A stretch of 64,000 nt of DNA, taken from positions 19,007-83,006 of the forward strand of contig JAFGLZ010000236.1 in the NCBI GenBank assembly GCA_016927755.1, given 5' to 3'. The position numbers and the translations under genes are program-made. Source of the DNA: Phycisphaerae bacterium (lineage in GTDB: Bacteria; Planctomycetota; Phycisphaerae; UBA1845; JAFGLZ01). Below the pieces are notes generated by a model, which saw nothing but the letters and a program-made list of their open reading frames with translations, searched no databases and was not told the origin of the DNA. This document shows, one piece after another, positions 1 to 8,093 of this stretch (positions are counted from its first letter, which is position 1; every line of letters starts with the position of its first letter).

Positions 1-16
1 CAAGCACCCACCAGTT

Positions 17-212
17 CTGGGGTCAGAGCGCATTTAGTTCATTGCGCCCCTCCAGAGCAACAGACATGAGGATACCGCAAACACGCCACTTTGACAGGAG
101 ACCTTTCCCCCGAGTCTTGGGGTCAGAGCGCATTTAGTTCATTGCGCCCCTCCAGAGTAAGAGACATGAGGACACCGCAAACACGCCACTTTGACAGAAG
201 ACCTTTCCCCCG
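17..212. repeat. 100-bp-period tandem direct repeat, two copies
   Basis: Two near-identical units of about 96 bp (17-112 and 117-212) lie exactly 100 bp apart. They differ at only a few positions. Each unit starts with TGGGGTCAGAGCGC and holds a small inverted repeat, GCGCA/TGCGC (28-32 with 43-47; 128-132 with 143-147). The GGGGTCAG word resembles the conserved arms of REP-like sequences found beside RAYT (Y1-type) transposases. That is inference: no such transposase is in the window. The rest of 213-507 holds nothing I can support as a gene. Confidence 0.85.
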
Positions 213-507
213 GACGCGACGAACCCCACCTAACGACGATTCCCTGAAGGACAGACCGACCCACCACCACGCACACCTCGTCGCTTCGCCAAGCCCAGAC
301 GTCCCCCGCCACAGACCGGGCCTCCATACCTACTTCCCCGACACCGTCTTCGACATGGGCTCCAAGGGAGCCAATGCCTTGTACGCTCTCCTCATCTGCC
401 CCATCCCTCTCACCGGGATCGACGGGTGTTTGCGTCTGCCCCTCCTGTTCGAGCGAAAGGATCTGATCGGAGAGGTAATCTGGCGGTCTAGCTACTACTC
501 CGTATCG

Positions 508-2013
508 TCAGTGTCTCTTCCTGACGTGGTGCAACACAGGGTCCTTCAGATGCGATGCCGTATGGACGACTGGAAGCGGGCGATGCTCACGAATCCGTGC
601 GCTTCGTTCCCGCTGTGTCTCGGCCCTTTGGACCCTCCAATCCCTGGTCTTTCTGCATGCTATCACCGCGAGTGTCCAGACGATGCCGACGGGAAGCGCG
701 ATCGCGGTGAACAGCGCGGCAGTCTTTGGCACCGTCAAGCCGCCGACGGCATCCGCCGCCTCGTGTACGCTCTTCGCCATCGTTTCAGTGGCCCGGAGAA
801 CGGGGAGTAGGCCAGAGTCATCAGCACCTTCAAGTCCTGCGCTTCCACCTGTAGACTGCCAGGTGCTCACCAACTCCTTGAATGACTTCGCCGCCTCCGA
901 AACAGCCTTTGCGGCCTGGGACGTAGCTACCGCCACCGCCTGAATCTCTTCCGTTGCGGGGATAAGCCGAGTGTCCCGGGACTTCAAGCCCGACGCCCCA
1001 CGCGCCAACCTTCCCGTTGTGCCCTCATCAGACCCGGACAGCACCCGCTTCTTCAGATCGATTAGCTGCAGCTCCATCTCGGTCGGGACAGATTCGATGA
1101 CCATGCTCGCCTTCTCCACGAAGTCGTCGGTCGCTTCCGGAAGGCCGAGCCACTCTGTCACGGTAAGCGGCTTCGCGTCGTTGCCCTTGGGAGGTCGGGT
1201 GCAGAGCGTCCTGTCAAACTCCCCTCTTATCGGGTTTCTCAGAGCCCACTCAACGATGAGCTTCCGCGCCTTCGCGAAATCGGTCTCCCCGGAGTCCCCC
1301 TTCTTCGTTCCCGTCTTGTCTCCCGTTCCCTCGCCGGCCGTTTGAACGCCCTCCGGTGTCCCGGGTTTCGTCGTTCCAGAGCTTCCCCCTTCATCTCTCA
1401 ACACCTGTCTGGCAATCGCCTCTATCTTCTGCACGATCCTTCCGGCTGCCTTCACAGCCACATCCTGTCTATCTTCGAAAGCCGTATGGCCGAATACGGG
1501 TCCCGCGGAGTCAGCATCCTCGGCTTTCCTAAATCGCTCTCCGCCCCTCCCCTCCTGAGACGTCGGTTCCCTTGACGGATGGTCTACAGTAGCTTGGGCT
1601 TCCTTCAGAGCACTCCGATCGAGATAATGCTGCATCCGCAGGGACTGCGCCCAGCAGTGCACCAAAGCTTGGTCGGGATGCTTCTCCGTGGCAGCACTTC
1701 GAATCAGCGGATACATGTATCGTTTCCAAAGTAAGACTCGCTTCCGACGGGCGGACTCCTTCACCCAGTCCTCCAAGTCCTGGGCCTCTATGTCCTGGGC
1801 CGCCTTGTCGACTATGCATCTGAAATCATACTCGAACTCGTTAAGGCAGTCCCTGACATGAGACCACTTGGCGTCCGGTTGTGCGCGGACCGTCCCCACA
1901 ACGGTTGGACCTCCACACCCGCAGAAGCCTAGAGGCGTCACGATGCTCGCTATGAGCCCCAGGCAGACGTACCGGGAACGAGGGGTCGCCTCAACGAATG
2001 CCAGGTCGGGCAT
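508..2013 (-). CDS. hypothetical membrane-anchored protein with helical linker
   Basis: I do not recognise this family (501 aa). The start is ATG at 2013 because GGGAGGAG sits 7 nt upstream; a longer reading to 2076 lacks such a site. The N-terminus is hydrophobic and followed by FCGC, a poor lipobox, so it may be a lipoprotein or a cleaved or uncleaved signal sequence. Residues about 190-260 are rich in Gly, Thr and Lys (linker-like). An Ala/Glu-rich stretch around 360-390 looks helical or coiled-coil, and a clear transmembrane segment near residue 450 (about TAALFTAIALPVGIVWTLAV) is followed by a basic cytoplasmic tail. The gene stands alone between the tandem repeat and a nuclease-like gene. 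Product and role are unknown. Confidence 0.6.
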   Translation of the reverse strand: MPDLAFVEATPRSRYVCLGLIASIVTPLGFCGCGGPTVVGTVRAQPDAKWSHVRDCLNEFEYDFRCIVDKAAQDIEAQDLEDWVKESARRKRVLLWKRYMYPLIRSAATEKHPDQALVHCWAQSLRMQHYLDRSALKEAQATVDHPSREPTSQEGRGGERFRKAEDADSAGPVFGHTAFEDRQDVAVKAAGRIVQKIEAIARQVLRDEGGSSGTTKPGTPEGVQTAGEGTGDKTGTKKGDSGETDFAKARKLIVEWALRNPIRGEFDRTLCTRPPKGNDAKPLTVTEWLGLPEATDDFVEKASMVIESVPTEMELQLIDLKKRVLSGSDEGTTGRLARGASGLKSRDTRLIPATEEIQAVAVATSQAAKAVSEAAKSFKELVSTWQSTGGSAGLEGADDSGLLPVLRATETMAKSVHEAADAVGGLTVPKTAALFTAIALPVGIVWTLAVIACRKTRDWRVQRAETQRERSARIREHRPLPVVHTASHLKDPVLHHVRKRH

Positions 2014-2445
2014 GATAATACTCCTCCCACGAAGGGGATCATGGCCAGTGAATCGAGCGGCGTCCGTCTGGCCCACTCACGGTGCCAGCCGGCAAAGGCT
2101 GCTCCTCTTGCAGATCTCAACTGCGCCACCTGTTGGGGGCCTACGCCGCTGTGGATATGAAACACATTTTCAACAACAATAGGAACCTATACCGAAGTGA
2201 AGCAGTTAGCAATCGCTAGCGGGGCCGGCCTGCTGTATAGTCCATGTCCCCTGGTGCGCGTGCGCAAAAGCCAATGGAAAATGACCTTCCATGTGAAGCT
2301 AGGCAAGTCCATCGACCGTCGATGCAGGGCCACGAGAGATCCCTTAGCGCAAAATGCTAGGTCAGCCAGTATGCAGGCGTGATCACTCGAGTAACCTGAA
2401 ATATGCTGCAGACGCGTGTGGCGAAGTGTGCACGGGAATCGTTCC
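2014..2445. other. intergenic region without recognisable gene
   Basis: About 430 bp upstream of the unknown membrane protein and downstream of the nuclease-like gene, both on the minus strand. Short open frames exist on both strands, but none has a convincing ribosome binding site or family signature. The base composition is visibly less GC-rich than the surrounding chromosome, especially 2170-2420, which fits an accessory region. It should contain the promoter of the 508-2013 gene; I cannot place it with confidence. Confidence 0.5.
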
Positions 2446-2916
2446 TTAGGCCCGAACACCATCTCGCGCGGCCTTCGACCTCGCCTTCACCTCCGCCGCG
2501 GACTCGTCTTCCCAAACCACGGAGATGGCCTCCTCCCCGAACAGCTCCTCGATGAGCTCGAGGCGCTCCCGATCGCTCGGCCGCTTCGGAAAGATAATCC
2601 CGGGACAGATCCCGTCGAGCGTTGACTGCGACTCGACGTACCTCCAAATCTGGCGAGCCTGACGCCTAACGTTGCGGCGCACCGCCTGTGGCGTCATCTT
2701 GTCCCAGTCGGAGTGCTTGATCTCGACGATCCCACGGACCTCACTGCCCTCCTGCGAAACGAAGACATCAAGCCGCCCCCCTCGACCCCCCTCCTTCCTA
2801 ACCGTCATCTCGGTCCGCACGTCCCCCTCGGCCTCGGCCACCCAATCGGCCTGAACCTTCTTGTGAAAGGCCTTCCCCTCACGCAAACGCTCCGGCTCAC
2901 GACTCCTCCCGCTCAC
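2446..2916 (-). CDS. PD-(D/E)XK nuclease-like protein
   Basis: A 156-aa protein. Around residues 45-70 it carries GGRLDVFV followed about 11 residues later by GIVEIKHSDW. This D...ExK arrangement on consecutive beta strands is the active-site signature of the PD-(D/E)XK restriction-endonuclease fold, with a preceding Glu-rich helix. The predicted role is cleavage of DNA or of a nucleic acid intermediate, or a toxin-like nuclease; no partner gene shows which. The start is GTG at 2916, with GGGAGG 5 nt upstream. The C-terminal third is helical and Arg/Glu-rich with no extra domain. Fold assignment is inferred from motif spacing only. A substrate-binding, non-catalytic member is also possible. 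Confidence 0.55.
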   Translation of the reverse strand: MSGRSREPERLREGKAFHKKVQADWVAEAEGDVRTEMTVRKEGGRGGRLDVFVSQEGSEVRGIVEIKHSDWDKMTPQAVRRNVRRQARQIWRYVESQSTLDGICPGIIFPKRPSDRERLELIEELFGEEAISVVWEDESAAEVKARSKAARDGVRA

Positions 2917-3126
2917 GCCCGCCTCCCGGCATCACCCCTCCCGAACGATTCGCAACCTGTTCCGCCGACGGCTGACACAGCCAGACTCGCCCATCCACAG
3001 TCAAGGCCATCGGCGACCGGAGGCAAAGTGCCATCATCAATCAGTCCGCAACTCGCACCGACGACCCAGCGGCCGTAATGTCCAGTGCAGACAAGAGAAG
3101 TGAACGCCTGACCCGTCCTGAAGTAC

Positions 3127-3199
3127 TGAGGGCGCTGGGGCTCGAACCCAGGACCTACGGCTTAAAAGGCCGTTGCTCTACCAACTGAGCTACACCCCC
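3127..3199 (-). tRNA. tRNA-Lys (anticodon TTT)
   Basis: On the minus strand the sequence folds as a full cloverleaf. The acceptor GGGGGTG pairs with CGCCCTC (two G-U pairs), the D arm reads GCTCAGTTGGTAGAGC, the anticodon stem ACGGC/GCCGT encloses the loop CTTTTAA, and the T arm CTGGG-TTCGAGC-CCCAG is intact. Anticodon TTT decodes AAA/AAG. The discriminator is A. The 3' CCA is not encoded. Confidence 0.97.
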
Positions 3200-3463
3200 G
3201 AGCCGCGGGATTCTTCCCGCGCCGACACCGCCCCCACCCATGCGGACCGGGACGATCCTACGCAAAAGGTATCCGGTCGCATAGGCGCGGTCAAGGACGA
3301 CCACCCAACCCCGCGCAATTCCGCCCGACGCACCACGACCCCAACCCGAGCGCCGGCGCCCGCGCCGCCGGGTGATCGCTATCGGCGCCGCCCCCCAAAT
3401 ACCCCGATCCCCATATACCCAACAGAGACCGAAGGATTCCCGATGCCCTGCAAGGAGCCACCC

Positions 3464-3781
3464 ATGCCCGATGTGCCCGCCTCACACGTGATCAAGCTAG
3501 CCCGTCGCGAAATCCTGGTAACGCTCAAGAGCATCTACCCGTCCGCCCTGCCGGTCGAGGTCTTGAGCCGTGCCGTCGGCACCATCGTCGTCGGCCGGGA
3601 GTGGGACGACTTCCGAGCCGACCTCATCTACCTCTGCGAGAAGGGCTACGTCCAACCCCGCGCGCACCCGGACGATCCCAACGCGTCCAAGGTCCCCTGG
3701 AAACGCCGATGGGTCCGTCTCACCCCCGCCGGCGTCGAGGTCGCCGACTCCTGCATCACCGACCCCGCGCTCGATCTCTAG
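3464..3781 (+). CDS. small winged-helix-like protein
   Basis: A 105-aa protein. ATG at 3464 is preferred because AAGGAG lies 6 nt upstream; the open frame extends further 5' but that part is Pro/Arg-rich and lacks a start signal. The pattern of three helices (residues about 8-60) followed by a beta-hairpin segment around KRRWVRLTPAGVEVAD resembles a winged-helix DNA-binding domain, in which LTPxG often follows the wing. No ligand-binding domain is present. It sits convergent to rsmA. Function unknown; DNA binding is inferred only from predicted fold. Confidence 0.6.
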   Translation: MPDVPASHVIKLARREILVTLKSIYPSALPVEVLSRAVGTIVVGREWDDFRADLIYLCEKGYVQPRAHPDDPNASKVPWKRRWVRLTPAGVEVADSCITDPALDL

Positions 3782-3884
3782 GCCCACGGCGACCGATGGA
3801 ACGAGCCCGGAAACGGCGCTCCGCCAACGCAACAGGCGCGATCTTCGGATCAGAGGCGCGGGGCTCGAAGGTCGGCCACCGGCG

Positions 3885-4742
3885 TCACACCGCCTTGGCC
3901 AACGCCACCCACTGCCCCGGCCCCAGCGCCTCGGGCCGGGCCTTCGGGTCCACCCCCATCTTCGCCAGGGCCGCCTGCGCGGTCGCCGCCCCGTATTCGA
4001 CCGTCAGATTGTGCGAGAGCGTCTTGCGCCGATGCAAAAAGCACGTCTTGACCACCTCGGCGAAGTGCCGAACGTCTCCCACCGCCTCGCGCAGGTCCGG
4101 GGACGCCTCGATGAGCAGCATGCTCGACTCGACCGCCGGTCTCGGCCAGAACGCCTGGGGCCCAACGACCGCGATCCGACGAACCTCCGCCAGCGCCTGA
4201 ACGATCACGCTCAGCGGACCGTACTGCCCCCCACCCGGATCGGCCGACAAACGGTCGCCAACCTCCTTCTGCACGGTCACGCACATCCGCTCCGGCACGA
4301 TCTCGCCCACCAGCAAATCGACGATCAGCGGAGAGGCGATCTGATACGGCAGGTTCGCCACCAGCAGAAACCGCCCGCCCAGACGCCCCCGAGCCTCGAC
4401 CACCGCCTCCAGCACCGCCGGCGCGATCCGCGTCTTGCTCTCCAGAACGTCCTCCCGTATCAGCACGACGTTCTCGAGCGCCACGAGCTGCTCCGCGGCG
4501 ATCCCCCCCACGCCGCGATCCGCCTCGACCGCCACGACCCCCCCGGCCAGCTCCGCCAGATCCTGCGTCAGCGAGCCCGTCCCGCACCCCACCTCGAGCA
4601 CCGTGTCCCGCGAGCCGATCCCCGCCGAGCCGACGAACTTCCGCATCAGGTTCCCGTCGATGAGGAAGTGCTGACCCAGCTTCTTGTTGGGCCGCAGCCC
4701 CGCCTCGGCCAGTAGCGATCGAATGGTCGTCAGCGTCTGCAA
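3885..4742 (-). CDS. rsmA: 16S rRNA (adenine1518/1519-N6)-dimethyltransferase RsmA
   Basis: RsmA (KsgA) dimethylates two adjacent adenines in the 3' hairpin of 16S rRNA late in 30S assembly, using SAM. The 285-aa length is normal. Diagnostic motifs in order: KLGQHFL near residue 21, the SAM-binding VLEVGCGTGSLT near residue 50, the acidic VEAD after the next strand, the catalytic NLPYQIASPL around residue 130 (the usual form is NLPY(N/Y)I), and FWPRPAVESS near 200. The start is a TTG at 4742 with AGGA upstream, consistent with the usual short N-terminus before KxxGQHFL. It is divergent from the 4863 gene. Confidence 0.95.
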   Translation of the reverse strand: MQTLTTIRSLLAEAGLRPNKKLGQHFLIDGNLMRKFVGSAGIGSRDTVLEVGCGTGSLTQDLAELAGGVVAVEADRGVGGIAAEQLVALENVVLIREDVLESKTRIAPAVLEAVVEARGRLGGRFLLVANLPYQIASPLIVDLLVGEIVPERMCVTVQKEVGDRLSADPGGGQYGPLSVIVQALAEVRRIAVVGPQAFWPRPAVESSMLLIEASPDLREAVGDVRHFAEVVKTCFLHRRKTLSHNLTVEYGAATAQAALAKMGVDPKARPEALGPGQWVALAKAV

Positions 4743-4862
4743 CGTGTCGTTCCTGGCAATGCTTACCCGCGCCCGAGGGGATCGCTATAATCGGCACGCA
4801 TGTCCCGCCGGACTGCGTCTGTACCATGCGGCGGACAACGAGACAACTGCCGGGAGACGACC

Positions 4863-5342
4863 ATGCAATCCTACGAGGTCCTGCGCGAAGCGGCCGACCA
4901 GGTCGGCGTCAAGGTGCTGGCCAACGCCCTGAGAGTCTCGCCGGCGCTCGTGTACAAGTGGTGCCAGCCGGCAGCCGACGAGGACGCCGACGCCAGCGGA
5001 GCACGAAACCCCCTCGACCGGCTCGCCTGCATCGTCAGCCTCACCAAGCATACCGGCCTCGTCAGTTGGCTCTGTCACGAAGCCGACGGCTTCTTCGTCC
5101 GAAACCCACACGTCAACGTCTACGCCCTCGACGCCGAGGTCCTCCAGGCCACACAGCGCCTCGTCGGAAAGTTCAGCGAGCTGCTGGGCCAGGTCAGCCA
5201 GTCGATGGCCGACGACGAACGCATCAGCCCCGATGAGGCCGACCGCATCCGAAGCCACTGGGATATGCTCAAGAGCACCGCCGAGGCCTTCGTCGTCGCG
5301 TGCGAACGCGGCGAGTTCGGTCCGGATGAGGAAGACGAGTAG
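4863..5342 (+). CDS. hypothetical protein, phage CII-like regulator fold
   Basis: A 159-aa protein. The ATG at 4863 follows GGGAG with about 7-nt spacing. The N-terminal half (VLREAADQVGVKVLANALRV and the following SPALVYKWCQP) reads as a helix-turn-helix in which a residue choice system picks a DNA target, as in phage CII-type or plasmid-maintenance regulators. The middle holds WLCHEADGFFVRNP, and the C-terminus is helical and acidic. Homologous small proteins are found in non-phage contexts too, and no phage genes are adjacent. Role: probable DNA-binding regulator, unproven. Confidence 0.6.
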   Translation: MQSYEVLREAADQVGVKVLANALRVSPALVYKWCQPAADEDADASGARNPLDRLACIVSLTKHTGLVSWLCHEADGFFVRNPHVNVYALDAEVLQATQRLVGKFSELLGQVSQSMADDERISPDEADRIRSHWDMLKSTAEAFVVACERGEFGPDEEDE

Positions 5343-5436
5343 TCGCGCCGGCTTGTGGGCTCGATGGCGGGCCTACATGGAGGATCAGCCCAAGTATCGC
5401 ACAACGAGAAACGGAACGAGGGATCGAGCGCCCCGG

Positions 5437-5997
5437 CTACTCGAGGTTCGTATGCCGGCGCCACATCTGCTCATGGTCCTGCTCGAGCGCGGCCGACAGC
5501 AGCAGCACGACCGCGTCCCCGAAGAGCAGCAACGACTGCTCGAACAACGACCCCATGGGCTGGATGCTCTCCGACGCGCTCCCAACCCGAGCCTTCGGCG
5601 TCGGCGCCGGCAGATGCACCGTAACGTCCGCCAGCCCCGCGGCCGTCGAATCAGGACACGCCGTGATCAGCGCGATGCCCGCGCCCGCCTCACAAGCGGC
5701 ACGGATGAACCCTAGCAGGGCCGGTGTCTCGCCCGAACCGCTGCAAACAAGCAACAGGTCGCCCGACTCGATCCCCGGGGTCGTCGAATCCCCCACGACG
5801 TGAACGTCCCGCCCGAGGTGCATCAGACGCATCGCCAGACATCGTGCCACCCACCCGCTTCGACCCGCCCCGGCGAGAAACAACCGACGCGCCGCGACGA
5901 CGCGATCGGTCAACTGATCGACGGAAGCCTCGTCCACCGCCGCGAGAACACCCGACACCTCGTCGCAGATCCGCCGGCCAATGTTGTGTATGTCCAT
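5437..5997 (-). CDS. SIS-domain sugar isomerase, 6-phospho-3-hexuloisomerase-like
   Basis: A 186-aa single-SIS protein, matching the length of 6-phospho-3-hexuloisomerase (Hxl/PHI), which converts D-arabino-hex-3-ulose 6-phosphate to fructose 6-phosphate in the ribulose monophosphate formaldehyde pathway. The SIS signature is clear: FLAGAGRSGWVARCLAMRL (sugar-phosphate loop), VHVVGDSTTPGIESGDLLL, CSGSGETP and a terminal GSLFEQSLLLFGDAVVL helix. The GDSTTP form is characteristic of PHI proteins. ATG at 5997 gives the family-length N-terminus; a 12-residue longer form is possible. No hexulose-phosphate synthase is nearby, so the specific substrate is inferred. It is the last gene of a three-gene minus-strand run, 51 nt after the metallo-hydrolase. 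Confidence 0.8.
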   Translation of the reverse strand: MDIHNIGRRICDEVSGVLAAVDEASVDQLTDRVVAARRLFLAGAGRSGWVARCLAMRLMHLGRDVHVVGDSTTPGIESGDLLLVCSGSGETPALLGFIRAACEAGAGIALITACPDSTAAGLADVTVHLPAPTPKARVGSASESIQPMGSLFEQSLLLFGDAVVLLLSAALEQDHEQMWRRHTNLE

Positions 5998-6048
5998 GGC
6001 GCCAAACCTATGACTTCCAGACAAGTGCCGCAACGGACCGAGAGGGGC

Positions 6049-6711
6049 TCATGCACGAACGAACGGGTTACTCGTCTTCTCGACACCGATCGTCGTCGTC
6101 GGTCCGTGCCCGGTGTAAACGACCGTCTCGTCGGGCAGCGTATACAGATTGCGCCTGATGTTCCCGAGAAGCTGGTCGCCGTCGCTCCCGGGAAGATCGA
6201 CCCGCCCGATACTGCCGGCGAACAGCGCGTCGCCCACGAAGACCACACCCGCCTCGGCACAGTAGAGGCTGCGACCGCCCGGCGAGTGCCCCGACGTATC
6301 GAGCACCTGCCAACGCGTCCCGTCCAGTTCGAGCGTCTGGCCCGGATCGAGGTGCGCCTCGGCCGACTTCGGCATGACCAGGCTGATCCCGAACGGAGCC
6401 GACAAGTTCGCCCGAGCGTCCGTCAGCATGATGTCGTCCTCGGCGCCGATCCAGATAGGCGCCTCCGGCCAATCGTGAAGGACGTGCTCGATCCCCGCGA
6501 TGTGGTCGGCGTGCCCGTGCGTCAAGACGATCGCCGCTAGCGCCAGCCCGCGCTCGGCGATGTACGCCGTCGCTTCCTGACACTGCGGCGGAAAGCTCGG
6601 ATCGATGATCCAGCACGACCCGCCGTCCCTCGCCGAGATAACAAAGGAGTTCTCGCCGAACATCGCCTCGACGAACGTCTCGATCTGTAGCGTGGTCCGC
6701 TCCCTGTTCAT
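6049..6711 (-). CDS. metallo-beta-lactamase-fold hydrolase (glyoxalase II-like)
   Basis: A 220-aa cytoplasmic MBL-fold hydrolase. The metal ligands are all visible: THGHADHI (about residue 63-70), SGHSPGG (about 142), GDALFAGSIGRVDLPG (about 160) and TGHGPTTTIG (about 200). This set defines the glyoxalase II/hydroxyacylglutathione-hydrolase-like branch, which hydrolyses thioesters at a dinuclear Zn/Fe site. The C-terminal glutathione-binding domain of true GloB is absent, so the physiological thiol ester is unknown. It starts 19 nt after the stop of the alpha/beta hydrolase and ends 51 nt before the SIS gene, so the three are probably co-transcribed. Confidence 0.88.
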   Translation of the reverse strand: MNRERTTLQIETFVEAMFGENSFVISARDGGSCWIIDPSFPPQCQEATAYIAERGLALAAIVLTHGHADHIAGIEHVLHDWPEAPIWIGAEDDIMLTDARANLSAPFGISLVMPKSAEAHLDPGQTLELDGTRWQVLDTSGHSPGGRSLYCAEAGVVFVGDALFAGSIGRVDLPGSDGDQLLGNIRRNLYTLPDETVVYTGHGPTTTIGVEKTSNPFVRA

Positions 6712-6730
6712 GTGGTCCGGCCCCTCGAGT

Positions 6731-7984
6731 CTACCTGCTCGCTTGCCTGAGCTGCTCCAGCAGTGTACGCGCTCGCCCGGCCGCGGTCGAGTCCGGATAC
6801 ATCTTGATCAGCGTCTCGCATTGCCGCTTGGCCTGCTCGAATCGCCGATTCACCGCGAATCGCTGCGCCTTTACGAGCATCCCCCTGGCGGCCTCTTCGC
6901 GCTCTTCGGCCCGACGAAGGTCCTCCGCCGCGCGGATGCCGGGATCCTGCCGAAGATCACCCAGCCGCTTCCTCGCCTCCCGGCCCAGACGCGACGAACC
7001 GTAATCCGCCTCGACCGAGCGCAAGATCTCCACCGCGGCCGGGCCCCGACCCTCGCGGATTAGATGCTCCGACCGGGCAAGCCTTTCCGCGCCCGAAACC
7101 TCCAGCTCCCGCAGCAGCGCGCCCGCCCGAGCCGCCTCCGACGGACCGTGCCATGCGCCCTGGTCGGCGATCGCCTGCACGATCTCCATGGCGTCGGCGA
7201 GCCGCCCCGCGCGCCCCATCTCGCCCGCTCGATCCAGACGATCTCGCGTCTGCTTCGCCGTCGTCGCGACGAACCAATCCATCGCCCGCTGGCCGACGTC
7301 CGCGTCGAGACAATGCCCGATGTCCGGGCGGAGCAGCGTCAGCGACGCGCTATTGGCCTCAAGCAGCTCGATGCTGGCCCGCATGCGGTCCTGATTGATG
7401 TCTTTCATCCCGACGGCATAGAAAATCGGCACGTCGCGCCGACCGGCCACCAGCTCACGCGTCACGCTCGGAGGAACGTAGTTCGCCGTCGTCGCCACCG
7501 CCGTCGCCGGGAACCCCTCGACGTAGAGAAGGTGCATCGCCATCGCCCCGCCGGCCGAGTAGCCCGTCAGCAAGATGCGCTGACGGTCGTACGTCACGTG
7601 CTCGCGGAGATGCCCGCACAGGGCGCGCAGACACGGCATGTCCTCCTCCCGCCAGCCGGGCATGTGATGCTCCGGCGCGGCGATCAGCATGCCGACCGGC
7701 GCCTTCAGACGCCGCCAGAACTCCAGAATCGCCGCCGCGCCCGTCTCGGTCTCGTGCAGACAGATGATTAGCGGCGGACAGTCGCCATGCCGGTACCCCT
7801 CCGGACGACGGAGCAGATAGAAACCCGATGAAAGCTCGACCCGCTCGACGCGCGACGATTCGCTGACCCGCGTCGCCGCGGTGCTCGTCGGTTGGGCCTG
7901 CGCCGCATGGCCCGCCCACGCGAAGACGCACCCCAGCACTGCCGCCACCGGCCGATTCACACGCTGGTTCTGACGAGCAACCAT
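6731..7984 (-). CDS. secreted alpha/beta hydrolase with C-terminal helical repeats
   Basis: A 417-aa protein. An N-terminal signal peptide (RPVAAVLGCVFAWAGHAAQA) is followed by an alpha/beta hydrolase domain resembling feruloyl esterase/PHB depolymerase-type enzymes: PPLIICLHETETG (oxyanion strand and loop), the nucleophile elbow GYSAGGAMAM near residue 150, an Asp-containing strand near VGMKDIN, and GHCLD for the catalytic His. After about residue 250 the chain becomes TPR-like (repeats around AGRLADAMEIVQAIADQ, GRGPAAVEILRSVEADY, RRFEQAKRQCETLIKMYPDS). ATG at 7984 is preferred to a GTG at 8029 because it leaves a normal signal peptide. It is the first gene of the three-gene run ending at 5437. 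Confidence 0.75.
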   Translation of the reverse strand: MVARQNQRVNRPVAAVLGCVFAWAGHAAQAQPTSTAATRVSESSRVERVELSSGFYLLRRPEGYRHGDCPPLIICLHETETGAAAILEFWRRLKAPVGMLIAAPEHHMPGWREEDMPCLRALCGHLREHVTYDRQRILLTGYSAGGAMAMHLLYVEGFPATAVATTANYVPPSVTRELVAGRRDVPIFYAVGMKDINQDRMRASIELLEANSASLTLLRPDIGHCLDADVGQRAMDWFVATTAKQTRDRLDRAGEMGRAGRLADAMEIVQAIADQGAWHGPSEAARAGALLRELEVSGAERLARSEHLIREGRGPAAVEILRSVEADYGSSRLGREARKRLGDLRQDPGIRAAEDLRRAEEREEAARGMLVKAQRFAVNRRFEQAKRQCETLIKMYPDSTAAGRARTLLEQLRQASR

Positions 7985-8016
7985 CTCACTACCCGCATCG
8001 TCTCGTAAACGCACAC

Positions 8017-8052
8017 GGGCAGGCTTCACCCACGCATTCGCGAAGCCTGCCC
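8017..8052 (-). terminator. hairpin between oxidoreductase and hydrolase genes
   Basis: A perfect 11-bp inverted repeat, GGGCAGGCTTC (8017-8027) with GAAGCCTGCCC (8042-8052), and a 14-nt loop. It lies just after the stop of the minus-strand Gfo/Idh gene. No T tract follows on either strand, so it may act as an mRNA-stabilising hairpin rather than an intrinsic terminator. The arm sequence GCGAAGCCTGCC recurs in the hairpin at 38207-38241. Confidence 0.6.
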
Positions 8053-8093
8053 ATGCCGCCCCGTAAAGGGACTCTCACCACTCAGCCGCCGGT

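Noticed and set aside
91..810. Plus-strand frame of 239 aa over the tandem repeat and the 508 gene
   Set aside because: It begins in the repeat, has no start signal, and is antisense to a better minus-strand gene.
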